Below are positions 37,743-50,116 of a stretch of 64,000 nucleotides of DNA, one piece after another. Origin of the DNA: Valencia hispanica (Eukaryota > Chordata > Actinopteri > Cyprinodontiformes > Valenciidae). The DNA lies in the NCBI GenBank assembly GCA_963556495.2, contig OY747702.1, positions 42,885,180 to 42,949,179 on the forward strand, given 5' to 3'. Within the stretch, counting starts at the first letter, position 1; every line of letters begins with the position of its first letter. The notes beneath the pieces were generated by a model, which searched no databases, had not been told where the DNA came from, and worked only from the letters and a program-made list of their open reading frames with translations. Made by a program: the position numbers and the translations under genes.

Positions 37743-38997
37743 TTAAACAGTGTTTGTGGCAGACCGCTTCCCCCCACTGAGACGCCGGATGGTGGACCAG
37801 GATCGCTTCAAAGCCGCACGGAAGTCGTTCTCCATGGCCTCCCCAAACTCCTCCCACGCCCAAGTTTTTGCCTCAGGGACCATCCGAGCCGCACTCCGCC
37901 TGGCCCGCCAGTACTTATCAGCTGCTTCAGGGGTCCAACAGGCCAAAAAGACCCGGTAGGACTCCTTCAGCCTGACAGCATCCCTTACTGCCAGTGTCCA
38001 CCGGTGGGTTCGAGGGTTGTCGCCACGACAGGCACCAACCACCTTGCGGCCACAGCTTCGGTCAGCCGCCTTGACAATGGAGGCAAGGAACATGGCCCAC
38101 TCGGACTCAATGTCCCCCACCTCCGCCAGGACGTGTTCGAAGTTCTGCCGGAGGTGTGAGTTGAAGCTCCTTCTGACAGGAGACTCTGCCTGACGTTCCC
38201 AGGAGACCCTCACAACACATTTAGGCCTGCCAGGTCTGTTTGGCGTCCTCCCCCACCATCGGAGCAGACTCACCACCAGGTAGTGGTCAGTGGACAGCTC
38301 AGCCTCTCTCTTCGCCCGAGTGTCCAGAACATGCGGCCGCAGATCAGATAAAACGAGAACAAAGTCGATCATCAAGCTGTGGCCTAGGGTGTCCTGGTCC
38401 GAAGTGCACATATGGACACCCTTATGCCTGAACATGGTGTTTGTTAGGGACAATCCATGACAAGCACAGAAGTCCAATAATAAGACACCACTCGGGTTCA
38501 GATCGGGGGAGCCATTCTGCCCAACCACACCCCTCCAGGTCTCACTGTCATTGCCCATGTGAGCGTTGAAGTCCCCCAGCAGACCAAGGGAGTCCCTGGG
38601 AGAACCACTCTCCAGCACTCCCTCCAAGGACTCCAAAAAGGGTGGGTAATCTGATCTGCCGTTTGGCACGTAAGCACATACAACAGTCAGGACCCATTCC
38701 CCCACCCATAGGCGGAGGGAGGCTACCCTCCCGTTAACCGGGGTAAACCTCAACGTACAGGAACAGAGATGGGGGGGCAACAAGTATGCCCATCCCAGCT
38801 TAGCGTTTCACAGAGGGCAACTCCAGAGTGGAAAAGACTCCAACCCCTCTTGAGGAGACGGGTTCCATAGCCAGAGCCATGCGTCGAGGCGAGTCCGACG
38901 ATGTCCAGTCAAAACCTCTCAACCTCGCACACCACCTCTGGGTCCTTCCCCAGCAGAGAGGTGACGTTGCTTCTGCAGCTGAGGATCGGACCACCAT
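37743..38997 (-). pseudogene. Rex3 apurinic-like endonuclease domain
   Basis: The 346-codon minus-strand frame ending at 37743 contains [58 protein letters not shown] and [11 protein letters not shown], the ordered motifs of non-LTR retrotransposon endonucleases (DFNAH and the terminal DH are catalytic). A shorter frame upstream (38997-38800) carries the N-terminal part, so at least one frameshift separates them. Reverse transcriptase follows downstream after further breaks. Confidence 0.88.
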
Positions 38998-39005
38998 GGT
39001 CCCCG

Positions 39006-40468
39006 CCTATTAATATTTTAAAAACTTAAAAAAGCTTAGATAAAAACACAGAAGGAAAGCAGAAGGCATAATCATGGTTAACGGTAAACAACAGGGATTG
39101 AAAGACGGCGGACGATCTGATAAAGTGAGTAAAAAATGGCCGCAATCATTCTGTGGGAGAAGATTCTTCAATGGGAAACATAACAATTAGCAGCTATGTG
39201 AGAACAGAAGACAGAGATAAACTAATGAGAATCAAATCTTGTAAAGAGATCAGATAAACCAAAAAAAAACTATAACAAAATAAAACTAAGATTTATGACT
39301 TAGAATTAAAAAAAAACAAAAGCCACAAAACCTCCACAGTATTTTGATTCAAATTATACCTTTTATTTGAAGAAAATATGTGTAGTAAGCATTTGTTTTT
39401 GAATCCCACATCCTCCACAGTCATCAGATGCTGTTGAAAGCCCCTGTGCACTACACTACCATCATTGTCTAGCTGGCTCTTTGCCTGACATCCCAAAGCC
39501 ATTTTCTAAGATGGGAAACCATTCTCCAGGCACCAGAGCAACACATGTAAACCAAACAGATTATTTCCTCCTGAATTAGCCTTGCATCCTCTGGCATTTG
39601 TGGCTAATTTCATGGAATGCAAGTTTACTCAATCTGCACTATTAGTAGTGTCAGAGAAACAGGATATGATTTTCCAAAATAATTGCTGTGAATCTTGTTT
39701 TAGCAAAAAGCAATGAAAAGAGAAAAGAAAGAACATTCACAGCTGCATGCTTAGATGCTTTCAATGTTAGTATGCACTATTTGTCATATTTGCCACTGTG
39801 GAAACATTGAAAAAGAGGACAGGCAATTATCTTTGACAAGAACAATTCTTCTAAGACATTTTGACAAGAGAGATTGTTTTGTATTCTTCTACATTTCTGA
39901 ATCAAGCAGAGGGTTTTCAGTGGCTGATTTTGCACTTTTTCAAAAGGAGCTTTAGTTACTATACACAAGCAATGCTTATGTCAGAAAAACTCTAAAATTG
40001 AAAAAGATTTCCATGATGCCACAAAGAGCAATCTTGAAAGCCATTTTTGATTAAGGATTTTCATTTTTATAGGTACTGTGTGCAGAGCTGATTATATTTA
40101 AAAGCAATAAGAGTGTTACAACCAGGCTGTGCTAGGGGTCAGGGGAAGTAACAAACCCTAGAGTCTGATGTTGAAAATGGAGGAACAGTTTATTCAGAAA
40201 AAGAGGCAACCAAAACAAATGTACAGAATAGAAATGTCTCAAACTGAACTGACAAACTAAAGTGCTAAAGGTTTCAATAAAACAAAAAGGTGCCCAAAAA
40301 CACGCAAAGGGAAGCCCCAAATAAAAATGGGGCACAAAACAAAGAACAATCAAGCTAACTTAAAAAGAGGCAAAGTGTGATCTAGCAAACTCAAAGTTAC
40401 TCTAAAAGATAATACAAAGAGCCAACAGGCTCCAATACATCTCAAGATGGTTAAAACATAGCTACCTA
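39006..40468. other. unassigned region; right part may be an old repeat
   Basis: No gene supported. 40110-40468 and 45090-45250 may be two halves of one older dispersed element separated by the L1 insertion; this rests only on familiarity of the right half and has not been shown by alignment. Confidence 0.35.
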
Positions 40469-40499
40469 GACGAGTCCTGAATAGACGTAGAACAGACAC

Positions 40500-41531
40500 T
40501 ATGTAATAAGATAAAACTTTTAGACCAACCATTTATTAGCTCAAATATAAAACAATATGAATGCTTTAAAGGCATAAATATCAGCTCCTCTCTGACAGCA
40601 TGGTGGGAGTTTCTAAAAATGACAGAGTCCACAATAATCCCATGCAGACGTACACCCATCTGGAATAACCCCGACATCTTGCAAAAAACATTTATGATAA
40701 GTTTTCCAGTCTGGAGGTGCAATGGAATTGAATACCTGGAAAATATATTTGAAGGAACAGACTTTATCCCATTTAATACATTAATTACACAATATGGAAT
40801 TGATAAAAACAAATTCTTAGAATATCAACAAATAAATCTATTATTAAAGGTTAATTTAGGCTCAATACAGCTGAATTACAAATTCCAGCAAGAGTTTTAG
40901 ATTTTCTTAATCTCAACCTCAATTCTCAATTGCTGTCTAAAATATAGAAAACTTTATCTACATTAGATGAATCAATAGCCATCCCTATTTCAAAATGGGA
41001 GGTGGATTTATCAGCCAGCTTTGACCAAAACGTCTGGTCTCAGATATGTTTAAGAACCTTTAAAATAACAAAAAATCCTCATTTGCAATTAATACAATAC
41101 AAAATCCTTCATAGAGTACACTATACAGGTCAACGAATGTTTAGGATGGGTTTTACATCGTCTAATACCTGCTTACAATGCACAAGCAATATACCAGATA
41201 CTTATGTTCATGCGCTTTGGTTCTGTCCCCCTGTTAAGAAATTTTGGTGCCAGATATGTGAGGACTTATCAAAGTGTCTGAAATGTAACATCCCACCATC
41301 TCCCTCAATTTGTGTTTAAATGATGTCACCATGGACACAAAGTCAGTTCTAATGGTTCACATTGCCTTATGCATCGCTAAGAAAACTATCCTCCTGAAAT
41401 GGAAAAATAAAAAAGCTCTTAATATCAATCAGTATAGAAATCTCTTGTTGGACCATATTGGTCTTGAGACGGCCTCTGGCTCCATATCTGATCAATCTCT
41501 CTGGGCTCCTTTGATCGGCTCCATCACCTAG
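40500..41531 (+). pseudogene. L1-type ORF2 C-terminal region
   Basis: Pieces in more than one frame read SSSLTAWWEFLKMTEST, PIWNNPDILQKTFMIS, GIEYLENIFEG, FNTLITQYGI, then, after stops near 40900-40980, QLIQYKILHRVHYTGQRMF, a Cys/His knuckle CLQCTSNIPDTYVHALWFC (C-X2-C-X9-H-X4-C) and, after a shift at 41310, ALCIAKKTILLKWKN ending SLWAPLIGSIT and a stop at 41531. This order matches the region after the reverse transcriptase in vertebrate L1 ORF2. Endonuclease and polymerase domains are absent. Confidence 0.85.
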
Positions 41532-44450
41532 TGGGGGTGGGGGGCACTTGGTTTTGTCGTTTGGGATACTGTTGCTGATGTGGGGGTTTTGGGGTTGGAG
41601 GCGTCTGGGGGGGACCCCAGGGGGTGGGATCACTGGGCGGATGGGGCGCTGGACGTCGTGGCCGGCCTGGGGTTGGGCTTTGGGTGGTAAGTCCTGATGG
41701 CTACATGCGGTGCCTTAGGGGGGTTGCACTGGCGGACATGGGTTACTGGCCTGGTGGCCGTGCTGCGCCTGGGTAGGGTCTGGGGTGGGCCTGGGGATTC
41801 GGGGCTCTGGGGCGCCGCGCCCCCTAGCTGTGGTCCTGGCTGGGGGTCGGCCGACGTGGGGTCTCTGTTGCCTGTGGGGGTCGGGGCCGGCTGTCGGCCG
41901 GCATGTGCAGCCGCCTCTCTCTTTTTCTCTGGGCCGATTGTCATCGCCGGTCCCTGTATGGCGTCTCGCCTTGTTTGCTGGTTGGGGTGCCTGGCTGCTG
42001 GTCGCGGCGGCTGGGTGGCATTTCTGGGCCGGATCAGTCCTTTTTCGCACTGGACTTGGCTCCTGGGTCTTGGTCTTTGTGCAGGGCGCTGGAGTTGGGC
42101 ATTTGGCCGGGTTCGGTCGGACTTGCGGGTGGACGGGCCGGGTGGTGGGCGTGCAAGGCAGGTGGGTGGGGCGCTGGGTTTGGTCTCCTGCCGGGCCATT
42201 GAGCAGCAGTGGTCGCTCCACAAGGAATGGGGCTGGTGGATGTCGGCCTGGTGGGTCGGCCGCCCGGCTCATCGGTTTGCTCCTGGTCTGGGCAGGTACG
42301 TCGCCGTGGTTCGGGCTACGGGGGCCTCCGGTGTGCGGGTGGCGCTAGGGGCCTCCTTTGCTAGCGGGGAGGCTGTTGCTGTGTAGCGACAGGTGCTCTC
42401 CCCCTACGAGGGCACTTGGACGGGGGGCGAACTCAACCTGGGTGTCTAGTGTCTTTTGTGTTTTGAGAGTAGAGCGAATGTCAGGGTGGGTTTAGTTCCC
42501 CTTCTGGGATGGGGCTGGGGGGAGTGCCTTGCGGTCCGTGGGGCTTTGTGGTGCTGTGGCCGTGGGCCCCGGGTCGAACGTGCCATGGCCTCCCTCCCCT
42601 GGTGGATCCCGGTGAACAGCGGTGTCTATTGGGGTCAGTGGGGGAGCTGGCTCCCTTGGAAGACATTTTGTCTCCCAGTCCTTCCCTCCCCATCCCTGGA
42701 CACCTCTGTCCACCCGCTCCATCACTTTACCACTCATATAGGGTCTTGGGGCATGGGCACATCAGAGGGGCTTCCCTCCTCGCTCTCCCGTGGCGTCCTG
42801 GGTCCCAATTTTAATATACAACTTAGACACTCCCACTTATAACATTTTCACGCGACACATATGTAGGGACTTTGGGGTGGGCACACTTTTCGGCATCCAG
42901 AGGCGGAGCGGTTCAATCAGCTTCACCTCTGGTGCCGGTGCCCACTGTTAAACCACATATAGACACTGAGGGCTCGGGTTGGGGGATGTGTGGCTGCCTT
43001 CCCCACATCCCACCCCTCTGTTTTAAATGCACATTATAACAACACGCATCAACACCATACTCGAGCGGGAGGATGGAGGCTTTTCACACCCCTGTTCGCT
43101 ACGGCCATCAGGGGTTGGGGTCCAGAGGAGGAACAGGCGGTCTGGTCGGGGTCCTGGGCTGTCGGGCTGCTTGGCCACTGTGGGGCCCTTGGCGGTCTGC
43201 TTGTCTCCGTCCTAGAAGGTAGGGGGTCCATCTCCCGGGTCCGGGGGCTGGTGGCTCTCCTGGGGCATCGGTACCTGGACCTGGGAGCATAAAGTGTGTA
43301 TGGGGTGTGTGAGTGAGGGTACAGCGTCATTTTTTGGGGTGTCTTGGTGAGTCAGTGAGAATGTATGGGTTTAAGAGGGAGGGAACGTATGACTGTGTCT
43401 GTATGTCTTTGTCTACCTGTCAGGTTGGATCTTGGTCTGCCCCCTCGCCTGGCGCACCTCAGGCCTTACACTTATTGGGGGGCATATTTCCCCTCCGTCA
43501 CTCCCCGCCGGTGACGGGGGCCCCTGCCTGCCGGAGCATCGGTGGTCAAGCCGGTTCGGACCTGGTGCGTGCCTGGCCGGGCCTGGGGGGGCCCGTGTGT
43601 CGGTCGGCCGATGCGCTGGGCCGATATCTTCCCTTGGTTGGTTGGGGCACCTCTTTTAGAGGTGCCAGGTTTGGGATTGTTGGGTGGTGCCTGCTCGGTG
43701 GCTCGGCGGGATGCGGATCTGGCGTCTCTGGTCGTTTGATCACCTGTTCTGTGCGCACCGTGCGTGGTCGGTTCATTGGCGGGTTGGACCGGCCTTGGCC
43801 CTCGTTGGATGCCTGGTCTGGGCGCTCTGCGTTGCGCGGATCAGGACCCGGGAGCTGGTACAACTTGGTGTCCAGATGCTGGCTGAGCCCGGCCTGGGGA
43901 TGCTGTCCGTCCCCTGCGGCTATCGGTGGGGCGCCCCGACGTAGGGCAGGGGTGGGGCGCTGGGATGTTGGCGGTGGGGATTGGCCCAGGGGGGTGGCGG
44001 CGCGTGGCGGCCGGCCGCGGCCCCTGAAGTGCACGGGGCCCCTCGTCAGCAGGTCCCTTGTCGGGTGCCTGCTGGGGGGTGGGGTGCCCCTGGGCCCCGG
44101 CTCTCCCGGTCCATTGACCGTCCCGCCCTGGCGCGGCTGGTTGCCGGCGGGGCCCGTGGGCTCGTCACTGCCGCCCCCCGGGCCCCTGCATAGTAGCCGC
44201 TGGACGTTCCCCTGGGGTTCTCCTTTGCTCCACTCTTGGGGGATGCGGTCGGCCCCGCCGGGTCCGCCTGGGGCTCTGGGGGTCCTTTGGACGTCTTTGC
44301 TCCGATCTCCTTCATGTCTGCATCGACTCGACTCCTGGGAGACGGATTGATGCCTGCTCACACCAACTATCGAACACTCTTATGGAGAAACCTTATATGC
44401 ACCAGCATGCTAACACACACACATAGATGTGGGGTCTCTGGTGTTTAAGG
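41532..44450 (+). other. GC-rich L1 3' region, many spurious open frames
   Basis: Long runs of G/C on both strands, many CpGs, and open frames up to 345 codons on the plus strand (43313-44350) and 271 on the minus strand (43546-44361). Their products are Gly/Pro/Arg/Ala-rich without a recognisable domain, and opposite-strand frames of similar length overlap, as expected when stop codons are rare in GC-rich DNA. It lies between ORF2 and the polyadenylation-like end of the L1. Confidence 0.75.
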
Positions 44451-44865
44451 ATATATTCTTGGGCTGAGGTTATCATTACTAGAGCTTGATTAATCGGTAC
44501 CATGAGTTTTTCTGTGACATTGTTGTTGTATTTTTATATCTATTTTTGTGTGATGTGGTTGTGTAATTCTTAGTTCACAATGTTTGGTTTGTTTTGTCGA
44601 TGTTCCTTTTTCGTGTTTTGTTTTGTTTTTCCCCCTCTCTCTGCCCTCCTGTGGGTATGGAGGCAGACTTCAATGTCTTCCTGTGTTTTCTTTGTTCCCC
44701 TTCCTCTCTTGTATTTTCAACTCACCCTCTCTCTTGACTTTTTGTTTCCTACCTCTCTTCTTCATCTTCCTTCTTTCTTCTCCTTAATTTTCCGTCTCCG
44801 TGTCCATAACATCAGGAAATAAAAACCCCAACAATTCATAATAAAGATTTTTCACACATATATCA

Positions 44866-46094
44866 AGTGGAGTACTATAGCAAAAGCTGTACTGCTCCGC
44901 TTGTGAAAGTAAATCTGTTGGGCTTCTACTTGGTACTCAGACACCAAAACTGAGCTCCACACTGCCAAACAGGACACGTTAAAAAGAAAAAAAAAGAAAA
45001 AAAAAGAAGAAAAAAAAATACAAAGAGTACAGCACCAAATAATATAAAGATCTAACAAAACTAAGCAAGGTAGAAACAGAGCAGAGCAGGGGGGGGGGGG
45101 GGGGGCAGCATTGTGGTAAGCTGCTCCCAAACTGCAGGTGTGGAGGCCTTTTTAAAAGTTCAGGGAACTAATCAGGTGATCCACAGGCTGTCTTGATTGC
45201 CTGCAGCAGGGGGAGCAAAAAACAGAGTCTGCAGGAAGCCAGCCTTGAACTGAAAGGCGGGGCTTATCATGCAGACAGAAAGCACAAACTTTGTTCACAA
45301 AATCACTGTAAAAACAAATGACTGCAACATAAAACACCACTATTGACACAATAAGTCAGGAAAAGGATTAAAAAACATTAAAATCCAGCAAGTGCTCCAA
45401 CTTGATTTATTTGAAAACGATTCATTTTTCATTGTTCTTGGGATCATTCCACCTAAAACGTTTTCTTTTTAATGCAATGGGTAAGGGGCAAATAGCATAA
45501 AATGAAATAGAACTAAACTTTAAGGAGCTTTATCATGTCTCATTCAACCTTTCAAAGTGTACACTAATTAGACGACCATATTAACTTTGAATCTCTTGTG
45601 GCATCATATAGCCAATCATAGACACTTGAAAGTTGTCATTGTATTTATACTCATGGAGATAAGGGCCATACTCAAGGCGCACACACCTAATTAAATTCAG
45701 TGAGCAGTTAGCCCACGAGCTGATTAAGTATGTGTGCAATCACTGCTATTAACCAGAGCAATGGGATATCAACTGCTTCAAAATAAATAAGACATTCTGT
45801 ATGCACTTTGTCTATATAAGCATCAAGTATCCAGTGATGTTTGAAGTATTTAGATCTCTCAGATTTAAAAAAGCACTATAGGCAATACCCTGGGACTAAA
45901 GTGTTTTTAAATATACTCAATGTACTTTTTTATCATTGTATGAAGTCCATTCATTATACCCTGGTAGTAACTTGTTTACATTTAAAACATCCCAGGTGAG
46001 GATTTCTGTTAGTAAAAGAAGTTGATTTATTTTTACTGACATGTTCATGTCAGTATTTCTGACGATGTGTCACTTTATTTCTGATCCCACCAGG
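44866..46094. other. unassigned region with homopolymer tracts
   Basis: Includes an A-rich tract (44985-45020) and a 17-base G run (45089-45105). 45530-45960 is ordinary-complexity sequence with TAATTA-type motifs and no repeat signature. No gene supported. Confidence 0.4.
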
Positions 46095-47290
46095 TACACT
46101 GTATTGTCAAAAGAATTGGGCTAAACCTCAACCCTAGATTTCATGTGTATTAATCATTCAATGCCCACAGGTGTGTAAAATATAGCATCAAAGGCATACA
46201 GATTGCTTCTACAACTGTTTAAGAAAGAACGGGTCGCTCTGGAAGCTTAGTGAGTTCCAGCGTTATACCATAACAGATGCGATCTGTGCAGTAAGTCCTG
46301 GGATGAAATTTCTAACCTACTAATTACTATGCATTAAATTATTACTTGAATTACAACTAAGTGGAAGAGACTGGGAATGACAGCAGTGGGGGCAACCGAT
46401 GCAGAGTGTGCAGATGCTGCCAGCCATTAATAGCTACAGACCTCCAAACTTTAACTGAACCTTTGAATTTTCTCAACAACAGTGTGTAGACCGCTTCACA
46501 TAACGAGTTTCCATGGCTTATCTGCTGCATCCAAGCCTTACATTACCACGTGCAATAACCCCTCCTTTCCACTGGACGCGTAAGCAGCACGTTACAGGAG
46601 CAGCACGTCGTACGCAGCTGATAGTCACCACTGTAGTCAATAGAACCCTTTTCCACCGGAGGCGAAAGCAGCACGAGTCTGCCGCGTCTCAGGAGCGTCA
46701 TCTCGCAGCACTTTTCTAAATATACGCGGCAGTCCTATTTTCTACGCAGTACGCCTCTGAAACACCTACATTTCTACATTTTGGATAGAGGAAGACAGGA
46801 AATATGATGACTCGGCATCCGGAAATTTTCAAAATAAAAGAAAGGTGCTGCTTAGCGGTTGCTTTACTTAAAGAAAGGTCACTACCTGTGTGGCCCGGTG
46901 AGAAGTGAGTACCTCGTGGGAGGGTCTCATTTGTGTGCCATCATGCAAATGAGCGATTTTGGATATTCCCTGACATAACATAAACTTTTTGGCGAATATA
47001 AAACGGACATAACATAAAACACAGACCTTTTGGAGCCATGTTATTGTCTTTTCCTGGTTGTTGTTGTGTTTACTGATGAAACCACACGTGATTTCATGCT
47101 CTCTCGGTGACAGCTGCTTCCCTGCTGCTATGCGCCTCATACGCACCCGGTGGAAAGGGCCAAGCAGCAGAATACGAAAGTGAAATGTGCTGCTCCTGTA
47201 ACGTGCGACTTACGCGTGGAAAGGAAGTATCAGATGCATTGGTCTAAGCATGCTGTAACTGGACTCCAGATTATTTACCAAAAGCAGCCT
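46095..47290 (+). mobile_element. Tc1-like relic interrupted by a MITE
   Basis: Plus-strand remnants: tacactgtattgtcaaaaga (left end), aacgggtcgctctgg, tgagttccagcgttata, agtggaagagactgggaatg, gctacagacctccaaacttt, tttccatggcttatctgctg. After the insertion, agatgcattggtctaagca and actggactccag continue the same transposase text. Family assignment from memory of a common teleost Tc1 group. Confidence 0.75.
46557..47230. mobile_element. MITE with ~46-bp terminal inverted repeats
   Basis: The left end (cctcctttccactggacgcg, taagcagcacgttacaggag, cagcac) is mirrored at the right end (gtgctgctcctgtaacgtgc, gacttacgcgtggaaagg) with a few mismatches and a 3-base gap. A second inverted pair (cttttccaccgg / ccggtggaaagg) lies further in. 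About 670 bp, non-coding. The class and target duplication are not settled; boundaries are good to a few bases. Confidence 0.8.
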
Positions 47291-47299
47291 ATTTTTACA

Positions 47300-47699
47300 T
47301 GTTAGAGAAATGCACTGCAGATGGTAGAACAGTTTCCTGACCCACATGCAAGACACAAAACATTGTCCAGAGTAGATTTAAACATTCTTTTTTGAAAAGG
47401 GTGGGTTTGAGGATGATTACAGGAACCAGGAAAGCTTCACAGGGGGAAACCGGAAACAGTGACACTGGAGAGAGGTAGTCCAGAGGTGAATTACAGTTTG
47501 TCTTAGATGATGAATCAGGATGTGCTTACTGTAGATAATGTGAGATGAAGCCAGAGAGGGGAATGAGTCCAGGAATGTCTTTGGATGTTTGTGGTGGATG
47601 GATAATACATAGGTTAATAAATCCTCAAAAATAAACCAGTACATCTTATAAACGTCAAAAAACTGGGTAATTAAAAAAAAAACACACAACAAAACTGGG
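47300..47699. other. unassigned region
   Basis: No gene or repeat recognised. A 91-codon minus frame at 47417-47692 lacks known motifs. Confidence 0.4.
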
Positions 47700-49190
47700 T
47701 AGCATATATTTTCCCCTAATACTTCTGATAACTTATGTCTTATTCTAATCTTTTTAAGATTATATATAAAACAACTTTTTTTCTGTATTTCTTACAATGG
47801 ACATAATATGCATAATATGCTCTATTGTTTCTTCCTGATTGCAATGAACACACAGTAGCCTGTTTTCCTATTTTAAATAATTACCTGTTTAATCCACTGT
47901 GACCAAATCTTAATTTTTATTTTATTATATCTTCCTTCCTGTTTAACCCTCCATCCCTCATCTCACCAACTTTCCTTTCTATTTTAGAAAACCATCTACC
48001 TTTTCTCTCTTCTTCCCATTCCTACTGCCACCTTTCTCGCAATTACTGATTGATAATAGTTTTAATTCCTAGTTTGCTGAAACTTCTGCCACTTTATTTC
48101 CAATTATCCCAATATGCGCTGGAAACCACAAGAATACGATTTCAAGCCCCATTCTTTGTAATCTGTATATTGTTTGCTGTATTTCTGTTAAAGTATCTGG
48201 TCGACCCTGCAAATGACTTATATAAACTATGCAAAGATGAACTGGAATCTGAACCGATTATTGTTTCAAGTTTGGTTTTCCTGTGAATACTGATAAACCA
48301 TCACTGATTCTTTTACCAACAAAAACATTAAATTCTGAAATAAAAAAAACGCTACTTCTATTTTGTTATCTGGATATCCAATATAAATAGCCATTAATAC
48401 TATTCTATATGCACCCCATCCATTTCCTGTTGAGCATCTCATTATATTTATATCTTTTTTGCATCTTTCTAAAACTTTTTTAATGTTTATCTTCCATGTT
48501 AATTTTTCATCCAACCACATTCCCCCCAAAAAAGCATTTCACTCTCTCCAAGTCCAGCTTATATAATTTAAGTTTTAAGTTAATATAACTCATTTTCTTT
48601 GTACAACGCATCACCTTTGTTTTATCAATTGAAAACTAAACATCCTCCTTAAATAATCACTTTTCTACTTTTGAAATAACCTCTTGCAATGTCTTTATCA
48701 TAAATTCCAAGTTCTCTCCTCTTTTCCAAACAGCTCCATCCACCGCATAAAGGGGGAACCCCATGTCACTCCCAATTTCACTAAATACATAATTTATCTT
48801 TATTGAAATATTAAAGTACTTACTATACTCCCTTGAGGAGTACCATTCTGAGCAAAAATACTTTTCCTGAATAACCTTTCCCTACTCTTACTTGAATTGA
48901 TCTATTTAAAAAAAATATCTGATCCATCTGCACATTCGACCTGACATATCTAATTTACAAAGTTTAAATAACAATCCCTTCTTCCACATCATGTCATATG
49001 CCTTTTCAGTATCATAAAAGAGGGCTAAGATACTTTCTTTATTTACTTGTGGCCTTCATTATTTCATGCTGTAGAGATAAAGCCAAATCCATAGTATTCT
49101 TTCCCCACATGAAACCACTTTAGTATTTAGCTACATACCCTTTAGTTTCCATATACATAAGTTAACCTGTTATTTATAAGTTTCTCCATA
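47700..49190 (-). pseudogene. Nimb/I-type LINE, antisense relic
   Basis: Minus-strand pieces read, from right to left, NGTPQGSIVS-like and FNIMIN (reverse transcriptase motif B, near 48820-48850), GFPLYAVDGAVWKRG (motif C with Y-A-V-D in place of Y-A-D-D, near 48720-48770), LQEVISKVEK near 48660-48690, then MWLDEKLTWKINIKKVLERCKK and INIMRCSTGNGWGA at 48430-48525. This order and wording resemble teleost Nimb/I-clade elements. Stops and frameshifts occur throughout. 47700-48250 probably holds its degraded RNase H and 3' part. Confidence 0.7.
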
Positions 49191-49199
49191 ACTTTACAA

Positions 49200-49848
49200 A
49201 GCAAAGCCAAGGCAACTTTATTTGTATAACACACTTTCAACAGCAAGGCAATTCAAGGTGCTTTGGGTGATTAGGGGATAAAATAAAAGCAGCAATAAAA
49301 CAACACAAAAGCCTAAAATACAACATTGGAGAGACATAACATGACACATTTAAAATATTTAACATTCCATCTATTAATTAATCACTTACTCAAAGGCAGC
49401 GCATAACAGATTCGTTTTTAGCTTTGATTTAAAGGGACTCCGTGATTAAGCAGCTTTGCAGTTGTCTGGAAGTTTGTTCTAAATAAGAGGAGCATAGAAA
49501 CTGAAAGCTTCTCCATGTTTGGTTCTAATTCTAGGGATGTTGAGTAGACTAGAGTTGGAAGACCTGAGTGGTCTGGGCGTAGGTATAGTGACACCAGATC
49601 TTCAATAAATTTAGGTGTTAAGCCATTTGTTGATTTATAAACTAGTAAAAGTATCTTGAAGTCTATTCTCTGAGCTACAGGGAGCCAGTGTAAGGACTTT
49701 AGAACTGGGGTGATGTGCTCTAGTTTCCTGGTTCTAGTGAGGACACAAGCAGCAGCGTTCTGGATCAGCTGCAGCTGTCTGATTGACTTTTTAGCCAACT
49801 ATGAGGACACTATTGCAGTAATCAATCAGACTAAAGATAAATGCATGG
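49200..49848 (-). pseudogene. L2-B LINE, 3' half, antisense
   Basis: A minus-strand frame (49798-49418) reads KKSIRQLQLIQNAAACVL, HITPVLKSLHWLPVAQRI, DFKILLLVYKSTNGLTPKF, the C-terminal part of L2 ORF2. The 3' tail (antisense of gccaaggcaactttatttgt) lies at 49200-49340. The element continues at 54829 after the inserted L2-A, with aagtcaa-type text joining across it. The frame is diverged at its end. Confidence 0.85.
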
Positions 49849-50116
49849 ATGAGTTTTGTGACGGGGTAAGCCGTATTGCGTCATTTCCTGTTGTCGCTCT
49901 TGCACTCCTTGTAAGCTGTTTGGTGTTCAGACTCTCTTGAATTGCTCTTATTTTCTCTGTGCTGAGGCCTCTCTAAGTTATTTTAACACACAAGCACACT
50001 AAAACACACGTTTTGTTGTGGTGTACTTTACGTTTTGGGAACTCCTTGTGTTTCACACAGCTTTTCTTGGGGTGGTAAGGTCTCGCTAGCTCAGTTAGCT
50101 TAGCTTTATTGCGGCT

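Larger units (their letters stand above)
36165..39005 (-). mobile_element. Rex3-type LINE, 5'-truncated, antisense
   Basis: Read on the minus strand, endonuclease comes first (38997-37743), then a linker with a start-like block (37730-37422) and the reverse transcriptase in several shifted frames (37403-37062, 37045-36821, 36748-36545, 36635-36303). The 3' end near 36180-36300 (gtcatgggggcagcagctta, cagggttggg, antisense) is the typical tail. It shares long stretches with the copy at 13.4-14.8 kb. Confidence 0.9.
40470..44865 (+). mobile_element. 5'-truncated L1-type LINE with long GC-rich 3' region
   Basis: ORF2 C-terminal sequence (about 40500-41530) is followed by about 3.3 kb of non-coding sequence. 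41530-44450 is strikingly G/C-rich, while 44450-44860 becomes T-rich and ends with ggaaataaaaacccc and ataataaagattttt, plausible polyadenylation signals. A 359-bp piece of the same 3' region occurs at 16046-16404, showing it belongs to a mobile unit. Target duplications could not be fixed. Confidence 0.78.

Noticed and set aside
41630..42386. 197-codon minus and 229-codon plus frames in the same island
   Set aside because: Same reasons: compositional absence of stops in GC-rich sequence, no recognisable motif, located within a retroelement 3' region.
43313..44350. 345-codon plus-strand open frame, and the overlapping 271-codon minus-strand frame (43546-44361)
   Set aside because: Both lie in GC-rich L1 3' sequence, overlap on opposite strands, are Gly/Pro/Arg-rich and show no domain.
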